Positions 15,788-24,759 of a DNA stretch of 64,000 nucleotides are shown here, piece after piece. The notes under the pieces were generated by a model that saw nothing but the letters and a program-made list of their open reading frames with translations, did no database searches and had not been told where the DNA came from. Source of the stretch: Actinomycetota bacterium (GTDB lineage Bacteria > Actinomycetota > Thermoleophilia > Gaiellales > F1-60-MAGs149); NCBI GenBank assembly GCA_009885805.1, contig VFJZ01000047.1, forward strand, positions 1-64,000, in the 5' to 3' direction. A program made the translations under genes and the position numbers. Positions within the stretch are counted from its first letter, which is position 1. Every line of letters starts with the position of its first letter.

Positions 15788-18374
15788 GGACGCCCTCCGG
15801 GTCGAGGAACGGCAGGTCGACCACGCGCGCGGTGCGCCCGTCCACCTCGAACGTCGGCGGCACGGCACCGTCGACGAGGTCGGCGAACGCCAGCAGGACG
15901 GCGCGGCCGAGCACCGGCGAGCGCCACGCCGATGTGACGTTGCCGCGGACGGCGCCGCCGTCGAGGAGCGGTGCGCCCTCGACCGGCGCGTCGCCGTCGA
16001 CCTCCAGACCGACCAGGCGGCGATCGAGGGGGATCCGATCGATCCGTTCGAGCGCGTCTCGACCGAGGAAGTCGTGACCCTTGTCCATCCGCACTGCCCA
16101 CTCCATGCCGAGCCGCCGCGGCGTCGAGTCGAAGTCGGTGTCCATCCCGACGATGATGTGCCCCTTCTCCAGGCGCAGCGCGAGCAGCGCCTCCAGGCCG
16201 TGCGGACGGATGTCGTCGGCGGCGCCAGCCGCCATCAGCGCCTCCCACAACTCGGCCGAGCGGCCGGCGTCGTGATGCAGTTCGAACGACGGCTCGCCGG
16301 TGAAGCCGATCCGCAGCACGCGGCAGGGCACGCCGCAGACGACGGCGTCGGCGGTGCGCAGGAACGCCGGGGGCGTGTCGAGGCCGCAGCGCCGAAGGAG
16401 CGCGGCCGCCCGCGGCCCGGTGACGTTGATCGCGCCGAGTGCCGCGGTCCGATCGAGCAGCCGCACGTCGCAGCCGAACGCCTCGGCCCAGTCGCGCAGC
16501 CACGCCTCGGCGCCCGAGGCGCCGCCCGTCGTGAACGTGAGGAAGAAGCGCCGCTCGTCGTCACGGATGATCACGCCGTCGTCGAAGACGTAGCCGCGCT
16601 CGTCGAGCAGCAACGCGTAGCGGACGCGGCCGGGCTCGAGGTCGCCGACGGGGCAGGGATAGATGCGCTCCAGGAAGCCGACGGCGTCGGGACCGCTCAC
16701 GAGCATCTTGCCCAGGGTCGAGACGTCGCCGATCGAGACGCCGGCGCGCACCGCCTCGTACTCCCCGAGCGTGTCGCCGTACGTCCAGGGACGCCACCAG
16801 CCGCCGAAGCGCTCCATCCGCGCGCCGAGGGCGCGGTGCGTCTCGTGCAGCGCCGTCCGCCGCGTCGGCGGATGCCACGTGCCCGCCGCCGCCTCCATCA
16901 TCGTCATCTGCCGGGTCAGGGGACGCGCGGTGAAGGCGGGCTGCTCGTCTCCGCCCCGCGCGGCGAGGTACGCGCGCAGGTGCGGCAGGCACGCGGCGCC
17001 CTGGCAGGTGCCGGTGCCGGCCAGCGTGGCGCGCTTGAACAGTTCCATCGTCTGGAAGCCCCGTTCCCACACCGACGCGAGGTCGTCGACCGTCGTCCCG
17101 GTGCAGGCGCAGACGACTCCCGCAGCCGGTGCCGGGGGCAGCGCGGAGATCTCGGCGCAGGAGCCGACGGCGCGGACCGGGAGCCCCGCGCCCTGCCGGG
17201 CCAGCGAATCGCGCGGATGGCTGCCGAGGTCGAGGACGACACCGACACACGGCTGGCGCACCTCGACACCGCTCGCGTCGAGCGTCACCACGCCCGTCAC
17301 GGCGCCGTCTCCCTCGAAGCGCACCGGACGGACGCCGGCTCCCAGCCGGATCGTCCCGGCCGGGAGCAGCCCGGCACCGTCGAGAACCTCGGCCGCCGCG
17401 GCGGTATAGAGGCCCGCCAGGTCGCTGCCCGGGCAGACCGGCTGCTCCTCGCTCGCCCCCGTCGCGACGATCACCTCCACCGCGTGGACGTGGAGGAGAC
17501 CGGACGGCGTACGGACGAGCAGACGCGGCCCCTGGTACACACCGGCGACCTCCTCGCCGTTCAGTTGGTCGAGCTCGATCACCGAGCGACCGGCCGCCCT
17601 GGCCTCGTCGCCAGCCGCCCGACCAGTGGCGCCGCGCCCGATGACCGCGACGTCGCAGTGCAGGTGTCGGGAGCCAACGGCGCGGTCGGCCGCGACCGCT
17701 GGCACCACCGCGGTGCCACCGGCGCCCTGTCGCTCGATCCGCATCCCTGCGACGGCCGGCGTCAGGCAGGCACGGCTGTACGCCACGTCGTCGATCACGC
17801 ACAGGCAGTTCGGGCAGTCCCCGGCGAGGCACAGCGTGCCGCCGTGACCGGGATGCAGCCCGCTGCGCACCAGTGCGACGGCGACGCTGTCGCCGGACGC
17901 GAACGCGATCTCACGGCCGTCCGCGGTCAGCGTCGGCGCCGGTGCCGCCGGCCAGACCAGCTCGAAGCGCTGGTACGAGACGAGCGTGTCGTCAGCGAAC
18001 TCCAGGCCGTTCGCCAGACACCGCTCGCGGAGAAATGGTTCGTGCACGAGCCGCCAGTACCGCAGCGAGCGGTCGCCCTCGCCCTCCAGCCACCCGAAGT
18101 CGGGCGGGACGTCACGGTAGGACGCCACCTCGACCGAGGTCGTGCGGATCACGCAGACTGGCCCACCGGCCGCGTCGAGCAGGACGGAGTAGCCGCCGGC
18201 GACGTCGTCGTGGCACTCGGCCGCCAGTCCGCTCGTCGCGCGCTTGCCACCGTGCAGGACGAGGTCGACGAGCGGCGGCGGCGCAAACGACCAGGCGTCG
18301 TACGGCGTCGCCGGATCGATCTCCGCACCCGCGCAGGCGAGCCGCCAGAACGCGTCGATGCCCTCGTCAGCCAC
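15774..18374 (-). CDS. soxA: ASCH domain fused to a sarcosine-oxidase/HcnA-type alpha subunit
   Basis: An 866-residue multidomain protein in one open frame. Residues 1-142 form an ASCH domain (GGKRATSG, EGEGDRSLRYWRLVHEPFL, VSYQRFELVW). Residues 148-216 form a 2Fe-2S domain with Cys182, 187, 190 and 203. Residues 238-415 are a shortened Rossmann-type dinucleotide domain (GRGATG). Residues 419-470 are a BFD-like 2Fe-2S domain (Cys422, 424, 457, 462), and 500-866 are a GcvT-like folate domain. The GTG at 18374 overlaps the proline-racemase-family gene by 8 bases. ASCH domains bind RNA or hydrolyse acylated nucleosides in known cases; its role here is unknown. Confidence 0.8.
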   Translation of the reverse strand: MADEGIDAFWRLACAGAEIDPATPYDAWSFAPPPLVDLVLHGGKRATSGLAAECHDDVAGGYSVLLDAAGGPVCVIRTTSVEVASYRDVPPDFGWLEGEGDRSLRYWRLVHEPFLRERCLANGLEFADDTLVSYQRFELVWPAAPAPTLTADGREIAFASGDSVAVALVRSGLHPGHGGTLCLAGDCPNCLCVIDDVAYSRACLTPAVAGMRIERQGAGGTAVVPAVAADRAVGSRHLHCDVAVIGRGATGRAAGDEARAAGRSVIELDQLNGEEVAGVYQGPRLLVRTPSGLLHVHAVEVIVATGASEEQPVCPGSDLAGLYTAAAAEVLDGAGLLPAGTIRLGAGVRPVRFEGDGAVTGVVTLDASGVEVRQPCVGVVLDLGSHPRDSLARQGAGLPVRAVGSCAEISALPPAPAAGVVCACTGTTVDDLASVWERGFQTMELFKRATLAGTGTCQGAACLPHLRAYLAARGGDEQPAFTARPLTRQMTMMEAAAGTWHPPTRRTALHETHRALGARMERFGGWWRPWTYGDTLGEYEAVRAGVSIGDVSTLGKMLVSGPDAVGFLERIYPCPVGDLEPGRVRYALLLDERGYVFDDGVIIRDDERRFFLTFTTGGASGAEAWLRDWAEAFGCDVRLLDRTAALGAINVTGPRAAALLRRCGLDTPPAFLRTADAVVCGVPCRVLRIGFTGEPSFELHHDAGRSAELWEALMAAGAADDIRPHGLEALLALRLEKGHIIVGMDTDFDSTPRRLGMEWAVRMDKGHDFLGRDALERIDRIPLDRRLVGLEVDGDAPVEGAPLLDGGAVRGNVTSAWRSPVLGRAVLLAFADLVDGAVPPTFEVDGRTARVVDLPFLDPEGVRVRA

Positions 18375-19425
18375 CCCAGATATCGCCCATGGTGTAGCCC
18401 TCGGGCAGCGGATCGGTCGGGTCGAGGACGTACTGCGCGAAGCCGGTGATCCACGCCTGCCCGGCGATCGTCGGGACGACTGCGGGCCGGCCGCCGAGTG
18501 TGGTCTCCTCCACCAGACGCCCGGTGAAGACCGTCCCGAGGATCCCCTCGTGCAGGAACGGCTCACCGATCGCGAGCTCGCCCTTGGCGTGCAGGCAGGC
18601 CATCGCCGCACACGTGCCCGTGCCGCAGGGCGAGCGGTCGATCGCGCCGGTCCAGGTCGCGGGTCGCGCCCAGTCGAGCTGGCCGGTCGAGACGGTGACG
18701 ACGTTCCGCCGCGAGACGCCGGCAGTCGGCGACGGCGCGTACAGCTGGCCGATCGTGATGCCGCTGATGCCCGGGTTCTCCGGATGGACGACCGCCAGCT
18801 GCTCGGCAGCCGCGGCCTTGATCATCTCCGTCACGCGGACGACCTCGCCGCCGTTCGACGGCACCAGCTCCAGATCGAACTGCCGCGCGTCGGCGATCAC
18901 GTAGTACATGCCGCCCCAGCCGACGTCGACGGTGACCGTGCCGAGGTGCGGCACCTCGATCGGCACGTCCAGATAGGCCGCGTAGGCCGGGACGTTGCGA
19001 AACTCGACCGACGTCACCTTGCCGGCGCTGCAGGTCGCAACGACGCCGATCAGGCCGGCCGGCGACTCCAGTGTCAGCCGCGTCGTCGGCTCGTGCATCT
19101 CCAGGATGCCGGTCTCGAGCAGCGTCGTGACGACGCAGATCGTGTTCGTACCGCTCATCGGCGGATACTCGATCTGCTCCATGATCACGTACCCGGCATC
19201 GGCCTCCGGCGTCGTCGGCGGCAGCAGCAGGTTGACGTTGGCGGCGGGATAGCCGCGCGGCTCGCGCAGCATCATCAGCCGGATCCAGTCGCGCGAGTCG
19301 CGGAGGTACGTCATCTTCTCGAACATCGTCGCCCCCGGCACGTCGCTGACGCCGCCGACGATGACGCGGCCGTGCTCCCCGGCGGCGTGGAGGTCGACGG
19401 CATGGATCATCCGGCTGAAGCGCAT
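18367..19425 (-). CDS. Proline racemase family enzyme, Ser/Cys type
   Basis: A 352-residue member of the proline racemase superfamily. The first catalytic position is Ser91 (PPMSGTNT) instead of Cys, and the second is Cys267 (DRSPCGTGTC). In this superfamily, Cys/Cys proteins racemise or epimerise proline and hydroxyproline, while Ser/Cys proteins have been reported as trans-3-hydroxy-L-proline dehydratases and/or 4-hydroxyproline epimerases. It is the first gene of the operon with the SoxAGBD-like oxidase, which suggests breakdown of hydroxyproline or a proline-like amine. Confidence 0.85.
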   Translation of the reverse strand: MRFSRMIHAVDLHAAGEHGRVIVGGVSDVPGATMFEKMTYLRDSRDWIRLMMLREPRGYPAANVNLLLPPTTPEADAGYVIMEQIEYPPMSGTNTICVVTTLLETGILEMHEPTTRLTLESPAGLIGVVATCSAGKVTSVEFRNVPAYAAYLDVPIEVPHLGTVTVDVGWGGMYYVIADARQFDLELVPSNGGEVVRVTEMIKAAAAEQLAVVHPENPGISGITIGQLYAPSPTAGVSRRNVVTVSTGQLDWARPATWTGAIDRSPCGTGTCAAMACLHAKGELAIGEPFLHEGILGTVFTGRLVEETTLGGRPAVVPTIAGQAWITGFAQYVLDPTDPLPEGYTMGDIWGG

Positions 19426-19449
19426 CGCCGGATTGTGGCGCAGCCGCGG

Positions 19450-21015
19450 TCAGCAGGCGACGCCACGGGCGACGCGCAACGGCCGTCCCGGTGCGACTGC
19501 GACCCGCGCCCGCAGCACGGCCGTCCGATACCGGTCCGAGCCGGCCTCGATGGTTCCGGACAGGCGCGTGAAGGGGGCGCCGACGCGGACGAACCCGCCG
19601 CTTGAGCGCCAGCCGGCGGCGGTCTGCTCGACGACCTCGCCGCGCTCGAGCGGCAGGCGGGCGCCGACGACGACTGAACGGGCGGCGGTGACGGTCAGGG
19701 TCTCGACGACCGTGCAGCCATCGAGCCGGATCGCGAGGCGGTAGCCGGGGCCGCGGGCGACGACCGACCGGCCGGCGAGGGAGACGGCCGTCGCGGACTC
19801 GAGGTCGAAGTCGGGCGCGGCCGACCGCGACATCGCCGGCACCAGCGGCCGGCGCGCCTGCTCGGCCCGGTGCACGCCGAAGCCGTAGCGGCCATCGGTG
19901 GCGCTGCGTGCGCGCCGTAGCGAGATCGCGAGATACGAGCGGTCGTGCCGCAGAGTGACGAGGCCGGGGCCGCCGGCGGCGTCGAGCTCCGTCTCGCCGA
20001 GCACGACGTCGGGCGGTGGCCCGGCCGGCGTCACCGTCGCCGGCGGCGCGAGCGCGAGGAGCGCGAGGGTGAGGCCGTTGTACACCTGCAGGTGGGCGTA
20101 GTTGTCGGTGCCGTCGCGCGCGATCGTCTGCGCGAAGCGCATCCGCGGCACGATCGCGAGCGGGCCGTGGATCGTCGGGTGCTCGCGGCGGAGCATCGCG
20201 AGGGCCGCGACGGCGGTCCGCTCGTAGCGCCCGGCGTTGGGCGGATGGAACCGCTCGCAGCGGCGCAGCGCGTAGACCGCGGCCGCCTGCGCGAACGACT
20301 CCTCGTACGAACGGCCGTACCAGGCGACGCGGCCCATCGGCGTCGTCATTCGGACGAGGACGCGGCAGCCCTGGACGGTGGCGGCGATCAACGCGCGGTC
20401 GCCCGTCAGGTGCGCGACGTGCGCGAGCCAGGCGAGACCGAAGGCGTGGTAGGCGAGCGGCCAGGCGCCGAGGTCGCCGCCGTAGCCGGAACGGATCTGG
20501 GGCAGGTACTGCCGGCGCAGGAATCGTACGACCCGACGCTCGTAGCTGCCGAGACCCGCTCGGTCGGCCTCGATCGCTGCGGCTGCGGCGACGAGCGACC
20601 AGTTGCCGAGATAGCGGTCGGCGAGGTAGACGTCAGCGACGAGCGCCATCCGCCGGCGCAGCACGGCGTCCCAGGCGGTCGGCGCGGCGGCACCGAGCGC
20701 GCGTCGCGTCCGCAGCGCCGCGAGGGCGTTGAAGGGAGGATGCGGAGCGACCGTCGGGGGATGGTCGATCCAGTGCTGCACCGCGCGGACGGCGGCCTCG
20801 TCATGCCCGCGGAGCGCAAGCGCCAGCGCCATCATCGTGTTCCCGTAGTGGGGCGCCGGCGTCATCTCCGGGATCGCCGGGAAGGCGCCCGACGGCAACT
20901 GGACGTCGAGCCAGTAGCGCACCGCACGGTCGCCGTACTCGACCGCCGGCGCCGCCGGGGCAGCCACCAGCAGCAGTGCCAGCGCGACCAGCCAGAAAGA
21001 TCCGAATGGACGCAC
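19450..21015 (-). CDS. Secreted alpha/alpha-toroid-like protein
   Basis: The 521-residue product begins with a clear signal peptide (MRPFGSFWLVALALLLVAAPAAPA). The N-terminal two thirds are rich in paired helices with terpene-cyclase/lyase-like toroid features (HYGNTMMALALAL, DRYLGNWSLVAAAAA, AWPLAYHAFGLAWLAH), and the last third is beta-rich, as in polysaccharide lyases and heparinase-like enzymes. No catalytic residue can be fixed with confidence. The GTG at 21015 is chosen because the signal peptide then starts at once; the divergent methyltransferase gene starts 22 bases away. Confidence 0.55.
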   Translation of the reverse strand: MRPFGSFWLVALALLLVAAPAAPAVEYGDRAVRYWLDVQLPSGAFPAIPEMTPAPHYGNTMMALALALRGHDEAAVRAVQHWIDHPPTVAPHPPFNALAALRTRRALGAAAPTAWDAVLRRRMALVADVYLADRYLGNWSLVAAAAAIEADRAGLGSYERRVVRFLRRQYLPQIRSGYGGDLGAWPLAYHAFGLAWLAHVAHLTGDRALIAATVQGCRVLVRMTTPMGRVAWYGRSYEESFAQAAAVYALRRCERFHPPNAGRYERTAVAALAMLRREHPTIHGPLAIVPRMRFAQTIARDGTDNYAHLQVYNGLTLALLALAPPATVTPAGPPPDVVLGETELDAAGGPGLVTLRHDRSYLAISLRRARSATDGRYGFGVHRAEQARRPLVPAMSRSAAPDFDLESATAVSLAGRSVVARGPGYRLAIRLDGCTVVETLTVTAARSVVVGARLPLERGEVVEQTAAGWRSSGGFVRVGAPFTRLSGTIEAGSDRYRTAVLRARVAVAPGRPLRVARGVAC

Positions 21016-21037
21016 GCGGCAGTATGCTCCGCGGGCG

Positions 21038-21751
21038 ATGGCGGCGGAGCCGATCACGGAGCGGGCCCGCACCCTGTTCTCCGGTCTCGGTGGCGACTAC
21101 GATCGCTGGTCGGCATGGCTCTCACTTGGACAGGATCCACGGTGGCGCCGGTTCCTGGTCGATCGCGTCCCGGTGCCTGCCGGGGCGCAGGTCCTCGACG
21201 TCGCGTGCGGCACCGGGCTCGTCAGCCGTGAGCTGATCCGGCGGCGCGGTTGTCGCGTCACCGCGCTCGACCAGTCGCCGGAGATGCTCGCCGGCGCCCG
21301 GCGGCGGACGGCCACGGTCGCCGACCGCGTGACGCTCGTCGAGGGTCGGGCGGAGGCGCTCCCGTTCGCCGACGCCAGCTTCGATGGCCTCACCTGCACC
21401 TACCTCCTGCGCTACGTCGACGACGTCGATGCGACGCTCGCCGGCCTCGCCCGCGTCCTTCGTCCCGGGGCGCCGTTCGCCTACCTCGAGTTCGCGTTGC
21501 CCGCGCGCGGGCCGCTGCGCCTCGCCTGGGACGCGTACACCGGCGTCGGGCTGCCCCTGGCCGGCCGTCTGATCTCCCCGGCCTGGCACGAGGTGGGTCG
21601 GTTCCTGCGGCCGAGCATCCGCTCGTTCTGCTCGCGGTACGACCAACGACGGCTCGCTGACGCCTTCGGCCGCGCCGGCTTCACCGGCGTGCAGACCCGG
21701 CGGCTGTCGCTCGGCGGTGCGATCGTCGTCTGGGGACGGCGTGCGGACTGA
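21038..21751 (+). CDS. UbiE/MenG-like methyltransferase
   Basis: A 237-residue class I methyltransferase. The N-terminal FSGLGGDYDRW, the SAM loop LDVACGTG (about 54-61) and the downstream ARVLRPGAPFAYLEF fit the demethylmenaquinone/ubiquinone methyltransferase family. It lies directly upstream of a UbiA-like membrane protein gene that it overlaps by 11 bases, which supports a link to quinone or other prenyl-lipid metabolism. The two central motifs are not enough to separate MenG from relatives acting on other substrates. Confidence 0.75.
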   Translation: MAAEPITERARTLFSGLGGDYDRWSAWLSLGQDPRWRRFLVDRVPVPAGAQVLDVACGTGLVSRELIRRRGCRVTALDQSPEMLAGARRRTATVADRVTLVEGRAEALPFADASFDGLTCTYLLRYVDDVDATLAGLARVLRPGAPFAYLEFALPARGPLRLAWDAYTGVGLPLAGRLISPAWHEVGRFLRPSIRSFCSRYDQRRLADAFGRAGFTGVQTRRLSLGGAIVVWGRRAD

Positions 21752-22430
21752 CGGCCCACCGCGCGCGTTCTACGCGCTGGCGCCGGGCGGCTGGCGCGAT
21801 TACGTGACGCTCCTGCACCCGCCGTACACCGCCTGGCACCTGGCGTACGTGGCGATCGGCGCGGGCCTGGCGCCGACGCTCGACCCGGCGCGACTGGTCG
21901 CGTCGCTCGCCGCCTTTGCCCTGGCGGTCGGCGTGGCCGCTCACTGCCTCGACGAGCTGCACGGTCGACCGCTGCGCACGACCGTGCCCGATCGGGTCCT
22001 GCGGGTGCTGTCGGTCGTGTCGCTCGGCGGCGCCGTCGTGATCGGCCTGACTGCCCTCGATGATCTCGGTGCCGGCTTCGTGGCGTTCGTCGCGGTCGGC
22101 GCCGCGGCCGTTCCCGTCTACAACCTCGAGCTCTTCGGCGGGCGCCTCCACACCGACGCGACCTTCGCGCTGCTCTGGGGGGCCTTCCCCGTCCTGACCG
22201 GGTACTTCGCGCAGGCCGGCGAGCTCGCTCCGGCGGCGATCGCTGCCGCGGCAGCGGCCGCAGCCATGTCGCTGGCGCAGCGCCGGCTCTCGACCCGGGT
22301 CCGACGGCTCCGCCGTGATCCGGTCGCGCCGACCGATCCCGCCGACCCGGCGGTCGCCGTGCCGGAGGCTGCGCTGCGCGCCCTCACCTGGGCTGTCGTC
22401 CTGCTCGCCGTGGCAGTCGTCGCCGCCTGA
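21741..22430 (+). CDS. UbiA-like integral membrane protein
   Basis: A 229-residue protein with about seven hydrophobic segments. AAHCLDELHGRPLRT (about 67-81) and VYNLELFGGRLHTD...WGAFPVLTGYF (about 132-165) are reminiscent of the two Asp-rich regions of UbiA prenyltransferases, but the canonical NDxxD is not intact. It may be a divergent prenyltransferase or an inactive relative. The GTG at 21741 overlaps the stop of the MenG-like gene. Confidence 0.5.
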   Translation: MRTDGPPRAFYALAPGGWRDYVTLLHPPYTAWHLAYVAIGAGLAPTLDPARLVASLAAFALAVGVAAHCLDELHGRPLRTTVPDRVLRVLSVVSLGGAVVIGLTALDDLGAGFVAFVAVGAAAVPVYNLELFGGRLHTDATFALLWGAFPVLTGYFAQAGELAPAAIAAAAAAAAMSLAQRRLSTRVRRLRRDPVAPTDPADPAVAVPEAALRALTWAVVLLAVAVVAA

Positions 22431-22473
22431 CGTCGGCTGCAGGGGTCGCCGGCGCTCCGACGAAGAGGTCGGC

Positions 22474-23844
22474 GTGCGCCGTACAGCCATGCTCGCAGCC
22501 GCTTCGTTGCTCGCCGTTCCGTCCGCCGCCGGCGCCTTCCCGTCGGGCGTCGCCGCCGGCGACGTGACGGAGGATTCCGCCCTGCTCTGGGCGCGAGCGC
22601 CTCGTGCCGGAGTCGTCCGCCTGATCGTGATCGACGCCGATGCGCGCGTCCCGACGGGGCGCTTCAGGACGCTGCGCGTCGCTGCCGGGCGCACCGTGAA
22701 GATCCGGATCCGCGGCCTCGCCGCCGCGCATGACCACATCTTTCGCTTCATCCAGGGTTCGTCCGTCTCCCCGGAAGGTCGCTTCCGGACCGCACCACGG
22801 CTGTCGTCGACGCGCACCGTGAAGTTCGTCGTCGCGGGCGGCGCTGTCGGCGACGCGAGGCCGCGACTCCAGAACGGCCACCTCCCCGGCGTCGACTTCC
22901 GCATCGACCTCGGCGCGACGGGCGCCGCCACCCTGGCCGGTGAACGCCGGCGGGCCGGCGCCACCGCGCCCCTGCGGGCGGCGGCCGGGACGTACTACCT
23001 GTGGAACGGCGACGGCGCCGGCTCCGGCCGCGATGCCTTCCTGCGAAACACACCGGCGGCGCTGGGCGATCACGGCCTGTTTCGCCGCTTCCGCTGGGGT
23101 CGAACGGTCGATCTCCTCCTGCTCGACGCCCGCTCGTTCCGGTCGGATTCGGCGCGACCCGCCTGCCCGAACGGCCTCGACGTCGATCCGGCGCCGACGC
23201 TGCCGGACCTGATCCGCGGTACGAGTGGCATTCCCGCGCTCCTCCAGCCGCTCGCGGCCGGCTGCCGGGAGACGATCGATCGCAGCGATCGCGTGCTCCT
23301 CGGCACCGCGCAGTACGACGCGCTGCTGGAGGCGCTCCGCTCGTCGCCGACCGGCTTCCACGTGATCGTCTCCCCCGTGCCGCTGTCGCAGCTCTACGTC
23401 GACCCGTACGACCGCGCGGAGGGGTTCGGCAACGAGCGTCGCCGCCTCGTCGACGCGCTCCGCGACCCCGCAGGCGGCATCCGCAACGTCGTCCTGATCG
23501 CCGGCGCCGCCGGCGGGACGATGGTCGGCGACCTGCGCTTGCAGACGCTCGAGGCGGGCGGCGTCGTCGGCACCGGTATCACCGAGATCGCGACCGGTGC
23601 GGGACCCGCCGGCCTGATCGCGTCGCGCCCGGATGCGGCCGCCTGGCGTGCGCTGCTGACCACGCAGCCGCCGACGGGCGTCGGCCTACGCTGCGCCTCG
23701 CTCGGTTCGACCGCGTACATGCGGGTGACGGTCGATGCGACGGCCCTGACGGTCAGCCTCCGCGACGCACGGCGGCGGCTGATCATCGACGACGCCACCG
23801 GGCAGCCGTGCCCGGCGGTCGTCGTCCCCTACGTCGCCGGCTGA
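22474..23844 (+). CDS. PhoD-fold secreted protein lacking metal-binding motifs
   Basis: The 456-residue product has a signal peptide (about 1-21) and the N-terminal PhoD-type domain (SGVAAGDVTEDSALLWARA). The order of conserved blocks follows PhoD phosphatases, including DLLLLDARSFRS and the LLGTAQYDALLEAL helix. The metal-binding motifs are lost: the usual GDY is GAT, WDDHE-like is WNGDG, and GDVH is GAAG. It is therefore probably not a phosphatase. The GTG at 22474 has GAGG 5 bases upstream and keeps the basic signal start; ATG 22489 is an alternative. Confidence 0.65.
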   Translation: MRRTAMLAAASLLAVPSAAGAFPSGVAAGDVTEDSALLWARAPRAGVVRLIVIDADARVPTGRFRTLRVAAGRTVKIRIRGLAAAHDHIFRFIQGSSVSPEGRFRTAPRLSSTRTVKFVVAGGAVGDARPRLQNGHLPGVDFRIDLGATGAATLAGERRRAGATAPLRAAAGTYYLWNGDGAGSGRDAFLRNTPAALGDHGLFRRFRWGRTVDLLLLDARSFRSDSARPACPNGLDVDPAPTLPDLIRGTSGIPALLQPLAAGCRETIDRSDRVLLGTAQYDALLEALRSSPTGFHVIVSPVPLSQLYVDPYDRAEGFGNERRRLVDALRDPAGGIRNVVLIAGAAGGTMVGDLRLQTLEAGGVVGTGITEIATGAGPAGLIASRPDAAAWRALLTTQPPTGVGLRCASLGSTAYMRVTVDATALTVSLRDARRRLIIDDATGQPCPAVVVPYVAG

Positions 23845-24752
23845 GCCCGCCGGAGGCGGCGCAGGGCGACGACGGCCGCGAGCAGCGCCGCCTCGACGCC
23901 GGTGATCAGCAGCCGGTTGAGGGCGACGACCACGAGCGCGGTCGCCGAGTCGACGTACGCAAGCAGGAGTGCGTAGACGGCACCCTCCCGGACGCCGAGG
24001 CCGGACGGTGCGAAGACCACGAGCACGGCGACGATCGCGCCGATCGCGCTCGCGCCGCCGAGGTAGGCGACGGCGGACAGCGGCACATCCGCGCCGAACG
24101 CGAGGCACAGCTCGCGCAGGACGAGCCCGCCGAGGAGCCACGTCACGCCGTAATAGACGAGGACGGCGGCCGCCGTCCGCGCCGGCAGACGCGGGATCGC
24201 GTGATCGCCGAGTCGCTTCAGCCACCGGTCGGCGGCGGCGCCGTAGATGCGCGGGTGGAGCACGACGAGGAGCAGCAGCGCGAACAGCACGATCGCCCAG
24301 AACGGCACCGGCAGGTCGACCGCGGGCGCGAATGGCAGTGCCAGAGCGAAGACGATCACCCCGGCGATCGCCGACAGTCCCGCCTCGTAGCCAACTGACG
24401 CCAGCACCGGCCCGGGTGGCAGCCCGATCCGCTTGCACGCGACGACGCGCGCCGCCGGCGTCCAGACCCCGCCCGGAATGTACTTCGCGAGCATCGACAG
24501 CATCTCCGCGCCGACGGCGTCCGCGTAGCCGATGCGCAGCGCGAACGCGCGCATGATCGCGACCCAGCCGACCACGAACAGCAGGTAGTAGGCGCTGAGG
24601 ATGCCGGCGGACAGCGTGACATGGGCGAGGTCGACGTCTTCGAGCCGCGGCCGCAGGTCACCCCACGATCCGTGCACCTCGAAGGAGAGGAACACGAGCA
24701 TCGCGGCCAGCAGGACGACCTGCAACGCGAGGATCGCACGCCTGCGGCTCAC
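23829..24752 (-). CDS. Flippase-like membrane protein (LPG synthase TM family)
   Basis: A 307-residue membrane protein with eight or so hydrophobic segments and the family marks KYIPGGVW (about 85) and APSGLGVREG (about 250). Members of this family (lysylphosphatidylglycerol synthase TM region / AglD-like) move lipids or lipid-linked intermediates. No C-terminal catalytic domain is attached. It overlaps the convergent PhoD-fold gene by 16 bases and ends 7 bases from trkH on the same strand. Confidence 0.75.
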   Translation of the reverse strand: MSRRRAILALQVVLLAAMLVFLSFEVHGSWGDLRPRLEDVDLAHVTLSAGILSAYYLLFVVGWVAIMRAFALRIGYADAVGAEMLSMLAKYIPGGVWTPAARVVACKRIGLPPGPVLASVGYEAGLSAIAGVIVFALALPFAPAVDLPVPFWAIVLFALLLLVVLHPRIYGAAADRWLKRLGDHAIPRLPARTAAAVLVYYGVTWLLGGLVLRELCLAFGADVPLSAVAYLGGASAIGAIVAVLVVFAPSGLGVREGAVYALLLAYVDSATALVVVALNRLLITGVEAALLAAVVALRRLRRAQPAT

Positions 24753-24759
24753 AGCCGCA

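Noticed and set aside
14211-18449. A 1412-residue open frame antisense to the soxA-soxB genes
   Set aside because: It is a GC-driven shadow of the real genes; its composition (long runs of Arg, Asp, Glu) matches no protein family and it has no ribosome site.
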